The notes beneath the pieces are model-generated. The model made no database searches, had not been told where the DNA came from, and was given only the letters and a program-made list of their open reading frames with translations. The translations under genes were made by a program, and so were the position numbers. From Methylobacterium amylolyticum (GTDB lineage: Bacteria; Pseudomonadota; Alphaproteobacteria; Rhizobiales; Beijerinckiaceae), in NCBI RefSeq assembly GCF_030700245.1, contig NZ_JAUYZI010000009.1, positions 82,503 to 146,502 of the forward strand: a stretch of DNA of 64,000 nucleotides. Direction: 5' to 3'. Of the stretch, positions 60,504-64,000 are shown one piece after another. Numbering within the stretch: the stretch's first letter is position 1; each line of letters begins with the position of its first letter.

Positions 60504-62771
60504 ATGCACATCTCTCGCTTCCGTTCCGGCGCCCTGCGCGCCGCCGCCCTCGCGGGCGCATCGCTGCTCGCGCTCCAGGCCGCCCAGGCCCAGCAGGCGA
60601 ATCTCCCGCCCCGCGGCGGCTCGGCCGGCAGCAGCGTGCAACTCCAGGAGCTGAGCGTCGAGAGCCAGGGTCCGGCGGGCGAGCGCTACGGGCCCGTCCC
60701 CGCCGTGCGGCCGGGCCCCGGCGCGCCGGAGAACCCGAACGGCCCGATCGACGGCTTCGTGGCCAAGCGCTCCGTCACCGCCCTGAAGACCAACACGCCC
60801 CTCATCGAGACGCCGCAATCGATCTCGGTGGTCGGGCGCCAGCAGCTCGACGCGCAGAACGCGCAGAACCTGTCCCAGGCGACGCAGTACGTGGCCGGCA
60901 CCTACGCGAGCCCGTTCGGCTACGACACGCGCCTGGACTACTTCCTCCTGCGCGGCTTCAACGCGAGCGATTACGGCCTCTACCTGAACGGCCTGCAGAC
61001 GCTGAACTACGGCTTCGGCTACTTCCGGTACAACACCTTCGGGCTGGAGCGCGTCGAGGTGCTGCGCGGGCCGGCCTCCGTGCTGTTCGGCGCGGGCTCG
61101 CCCGGCGGCATCATCAACCAGGTGAGCAAGCGCCCGACCTTCGATCCGCTCGGCTACGTCGAGGTCGGCGGCGGCTCCTACGGCCAGAAGTACGCCGCGT
61201 TCGACTTCGGCGGTCCGGTCGACAAGGAAGGGCACTGGTTCTACCGGCTCACCGGCTACGCCCGCCACGGCGGCACGCAGATCGTCGGGCTGCCCGACGA
61301 CAGCTACTTCATCGCCCCCGCCCTCACCTACAAGCCGGACGGGGCGACCACCTTCACCGTGCTGACCGCGTTCCAGCGCGACAACACCGGCGTCTCGGCG
61401 AACTTCCTGCCCTACGCCGGCACCGTGCGGCCGCAGGCGCTCGGCCTGCGCATCCTGCGCTCGACCAACGTCGGCGACCGGACCTTCAACACGTTCCAGC
61501 GCGATCAGGCGTTCCTCGGCTACCAGTTCGAGCACGTCTTCGACGAGACGTGGACGGTCCGGCAGAACCTGCGCTACTCGTTCGGCGACAGCTACCAGAA
61601 CTCCTACATCGGCAACGGCTACGATCTCAGCGACGCGACGCAGACGCAGCTCGCCCGCTACCAGTTCCTGGTCAAGGACCGGGTCAACATCTTCCAGGTC
61701 GACAACCAGGCCGAGGCGCGGTTCTTCGACGGGCTCTTCCGCCACGACCTGCTGATGGGCCTGGACTACAAGGACTACCGGCTGAGCGACAACCAGGGGA
61801 CGAATTTCGGGGCCAACCCGTTCTACGCGGCGCCGAACCTGAACATCCTCGCCCCGGCCTACGGCCCGACCGTCGGCATACCGGGGCCCTACCAGGTCAA
61901 CTTCGACACCTTCAAGCAGCTCGGCCTCTACGCCCAGGATCAGATCAAGCTGACCGACCGCCTGACCCTGGTGCTCGGCGGCCGCGCGGACTTCGTCGAC
62001 AACCAGATCAAGGACAAGCTCAACAACGGCCGGAACAGCAACGGGCGCAACGATACCGGCACGACCTACCGGACGGCGCTGATCTACAACTTCGATTTCG
62101 GTCTGGCGCCCTACCTCAGCTACTCGACCTCGTTCCAGCCGCTGATCGGGACCGACATCAACAACCAGACCTTCAGGCCGGAGACGGGCACGCAGCTCGA
62201 AGGCGGCGTGAAGTTCGAGCCGCCGGGGCAGGGCTACGTCCTGACGCTCGCGGGCTTCGACATCCACCGCAACGGCGTGCTGACGGCCAACCCGACCAAC
62301 CCGCTGTTCCAGTCGCAGCTCGGCGAGGTGCGCTCGACCGGCTTCGAGGCGCAGCTCGTGGCCAGCGTGTTCGACGGCCTCAACGTGTCCGCCTCCTACA
62401 CGATCTACGGCCTGACCAACGAGCGGAACGGCGACACCGCCCTGATCGGCAAGGTGCCGGTGAACATCCCTGAGAACTTCGCCAACGTCTTCGTCGACTA
62501 CACCATCCCGACGGGCGACTGGCGCGGCTTCGGGTTCGGCGGCGGCGTCCGCTACGTCGGGCGCTCGTTCGCCGATCAGGCCAACCTGTTCCGGGTGCCG
62601 GACTACGTGCTGTTCGACGCGCAGGTGCACTACAACTGGGAGCGCTGGCGCTTCCAGGTGAACGCCACCAACCTCGCCGACCGCCGCTTCGTCTCGTCGT
62701 GCCAGACGGTGAACGCGTGCTTCTACGGCCAGGCGCGGCAGGTGCTGGGCAGCATCAGCTACCGGTGGTGA
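60504..62771 (+). CDS. TonB-dependent siderophore receptor
   Basis: A 755-residue outer-membrane receptor. ATG 60504; signal peptide ALRAAALAGASLLALQAAQA. A TonB-box-like stretch (VQLQELSVES) lies near residue 48. The plug domain is about 95-200 with the ferrichrome/siderophore pattern TPLIETPQSISVVGRQQL and LRGFNASDYGLYLNGLQTLNYG, LERVEVLRGPASVLFGAGSPGGIINQVSKRP. The 22-strand barrel runs to the end, which closes with ISYRW. It should import a ferric siderophore with TonB energy for the permease upstream. It stands as its own transcription unit behind the iron-locus element. Confidence 0.95.
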   Translation: MHISRFRSGALRAAALAGASLLALQAAQAQQANLPPRGGSAGSSVQLQELSVESQGPAGERYGPVPAVRPGPGAPENPNGPIDGFVAKRSVTALKTNTPLIETPQSISVVGRQQLDAQNAQNLSQATQYVAGTYASPFGYDTRLDYFLLRGFNASDYGLYLNGLQTLNYGFGYFRYNTFGLERVEVLRGPASVLFGAGSPGGIINQVSKRPTFDPLGYVEVGGGSYGQKYAAFDFGGPVDKEGHWFYRLTGYARHGGTQIVGLPDDSYFIAPALTYKPDGATTFTVLTAFQRDNTGVSANFLPYAGTVRPQALGLRILRSTNVGDRTFNTFQRDQAFLGYQFEHVFDETWTVRQNLRYSFGDSYQNSYIGNGYDLSDATQTQLARYQFLVKDRVNIFQVDNQAEARFFDGLFRHDLLMGLDYKDYRLSDNQGTNFGANPFYAAPNLNILAPAYGPTVGIPGPYQVNFDTFKQLGLYAQDQIKLTDRLTLVLGGRADFVDNQIKDKLNNGRNSNGRNDTGTTYRTALIYNFDFGLAPYLSYSTSFQPLIGTDINNQTFRPETGTQLEGGVKFEPPGQGYVLTLAGFDIHRNGVLTANPTNPLFQSQLGEVRSTGFEAQLVASVFDGLNVSASYTIYGLTNERNGDTALIGKVPVNIPENFANVFVDYTIPTGDWRGFGFGGGVRYVGRSFADQANLFRVPDYVLFDAQVHYNWERWRFQVNATNLADRRFVSSCQTVNACFYGQARQVLGSISYRW

Positions 62772-62911
62772 TCCGGTGCGGATCCCGCCCGTCCCGGCGC
62801 GCCTGAGAGCGCTCTCCGCCGAGGTGGACACCGGCTCGGCGCGAGAGCGCGCGTCGAAACGAAGGCTTGGAGCCGTGCACGATTGCAACGCGATCGGGAG
62901 CGGCTCTGGCG

Positions 62912-64000
62912 TCAGGGGGCGAGCAGGCCGCGGATGCGGGTGCCGAGGGCCTCGACCGAGAAGGGCTTGGTGAGGACCTGCGTGCCCGCGTCGAGGTGCT
63001 CGGGGTTCAGGGCCGCGGTGTCGGCGTATCCGGTGATGAACAGGACCTTGAGGGCGGGGCGGCGGGCGCGGCCGGCATCGGCCATCTGCCGGCCGTTCAT
63101 GCCCCCGGGCAGGCCGACATCGGTCACCAAGAGGTCGACCCGCACGTCCGAGTGCAGCACCCGCAACCCCGCCGCGCTGTCGCCCGCCTCGATCGCCGTG
63201 TAGCCCAGATCCTCCAGAACCTCGGTCACCAGCATCCGCACCGTCGGCTCGTCGTCCACCACCAGGACCGTCTCCCCCCGCTCGGCGCGCGGCGCCGCCC
63301 CCGGGCCGGCCACGGCGGCCGCCGCCTCCGCCGGGCCGTCGTGGCGCGGCAGGTACAGGCACACCCGCGTCCCCCGCCCGGGCGTCGAGGCGATCCGCAC
63401 CTGCCCGCCCGACTGCCGGGCGAAGCCGTAGATCATCGACAGGCCCAGCCCCGTGCCCTGGCCGGTCGGCTTGGTGGTGAAGAACGGGTCGAAGGCGCGC
63501 GCCACCACCTCCGGGCTCATCCCCGTGCCGGTGTCGGCCACGCACAGCGACAGGTACGCCCCCGGCGGGATCGCGTCGCCGGCCGGGACGTCCCCGGCGC
63601 GGGCGGCGGCTTCGTCGAGGCGGCGGTTGGCGGTGACGATGGTGATGCGGCCGCCCTCGGGCATGGCGTCGCGGGCGTTGAGGCAGAGGTTGAGCAGCGC
63701 GTTCTCGAGCTGGTGCGGGTCGACCAGCGCCGGCCACAGGTCGGGGTCGGGATCGGTCTCGATGCGCACGGCCGGGCCGACGGTGCGGCGGATCAGCTCC
63801 TCCATGCCGGCGACCAGGCGGTTGACGTCGGTGGCGCGGGGGTCGAGCGTCTGGCGGCGGGAGAAGGCGAGCAGGCGGTGGGTGAGGGCGGCGGCGCGCT
63901 GGGCGGCGCCTTGCGCGGCGGCCATGTAGCGGTCGACGTCCTTGAGCCGGCCCTGGCCGATGCGGGTCTGCATCAGCTCCAGCGAGCCGGTGATGCCCGC
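62912..64000 (-). CDS. Hybrid histidine kinase (C-terminal part), cut by window edge
   Basis: The minus-strand frame enters from the right edge and ends at 62912, giving about 362 residues of a longer protein. It begins inside the dimerisation helix after the phospho-His region (GITGSLELMQTRIGQGR). The HATPase follows (NLCLNARDAMP, VADTGTGMSPE, AFDPFFTTKPTGQGTGLGLS). A C-terminal receiver then shows LVVDDEPTVRML, the acceptor Asp in LLVTDVGLPGGMNG, and TKPF. Such kinases often carry PAS or PAS-like domains further N-terminal. No partner gene is in view. Confidence 0.93.
   Translation of the reverse strand, partial: AGITGSLELMQTRIGQGRLKDVDRYMAAAQGAAQRAAALTHRLLAFSRRQTLDPRATDVNRLVAGMEELIRRTVGPAVRIETDPDPDLWPALVDPHQLENALLNLCLNARDAMPEGGRITIVTANRRLDEAAARAGDVPAGDAIPPGAYLSLCVADTGTGMSPEVVARAFDPFFTTKPTGQGTGLGLSMIYGFARQSGGQVRIASTPGRGTRVCLYLPRHDGPAEAAAAVAGPGAAPRAERGETVLVVDDEPTVRMLVTEVLEDLGYTAIEAGDSAAGLRVLHSDVRVDLLVTDVGLPGGMNGRQMADAGRARRPALKVLFITGYADTAALNPEHLDAGTQVLTKPFSVEALGTRIRGLLAP

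Overview
The window is very GC-rich (sampled lines of core genes count about 75% G+C) and reads as alphaproteobacterial chromosome, most likely Methylobacterium or Methylorubrum. The pointers are der, lipB, a GcrA-type protein, a Tad pilus locus of the CpaB-F type, the ftr iron uptake operon, an Omp25-like/OprB-like porin, abundant PAS-type kinases and REP-like intergenic palindromes. The assignment rests on recognising protein families, not on a database search.

Layout. 0-13.6 kb holds housekeeping and scattered genes: der (cut by the left edge), a YfgM-like TPR protein, NnrU, a secreted beta-propeller-like protein, a flavoprotein, a pentad-repeat protein, a lytic transglycosylase, a CheY-like regulator, an SMR exporter, a large hybrid kinase, an SRAP peptidase, a DUF805 protein and an LprI-like protein. 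13.85-15.6 kb is a lower-GC two-gene module beside tRNA-Leu(GAG), the clearest accessory segment. 15.9-24.5 kb carries a lone FliN-like protein, lipB, a fused porin, an ftrA-B-D-C iron operon, a sulfurtransferase with a 12-bp minisatellite at its N terminus and a GcrA-like mini-protein. 24.5-32.5 kb is a tad/cpa pilus assembly operon on the minus strand, with no pilin or prepilin peptidase in the window. 32.8-37.2 kb has an ABC solute-binding protein, a chemotaxis receptor and an iron-type alcohol dehydrogenase.

37.3-46.4 kb is a valine (branched-chain) catabolic cluster: a LysR regulator divergent from mmsA, then isobutyryl-CoA dehydrogenase, 3-hydroxyisobutyryl-CoA hydrolase, mmsB, enoyl-CoA hydratase, an unknown protein and an acyl-CoA synthetase. 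Together they would take isobutyryl-CoA to propionyl-CoA. 46.4-51.2 kb holds a LuxR-type regulator and a molybdenum hydroxylase of two genes, whose start region has been tandemly triplicated. 51.2-56.2 kb holds small and hypothetical genes, a BTLCP protease, a CDP-diglyceride hydrolase and dispersed repeats.

56.3-62.8 kb is a siderophore-use locus: an RhtX/AmpG-like permease, an FhuF-like reductase, an exporter-fold ABC transporter and a TonB-dependent receptor. A shared CAGTTTA-N9-TAAA element lies upstream of both transcription units, and no siderophore biosynthesis gene is present. The window ends inside a hybrid histidine kinase.

The observations most worth follow-up are the tRNA-adjacent two-gene module with an apparently inactive ImmA/IrrE-like domain, the stop/start triplication before the molybdenum hydroxylase gene, the shared iron-locus motif, and a near-consensus parS palindrome at 6.7 kb.
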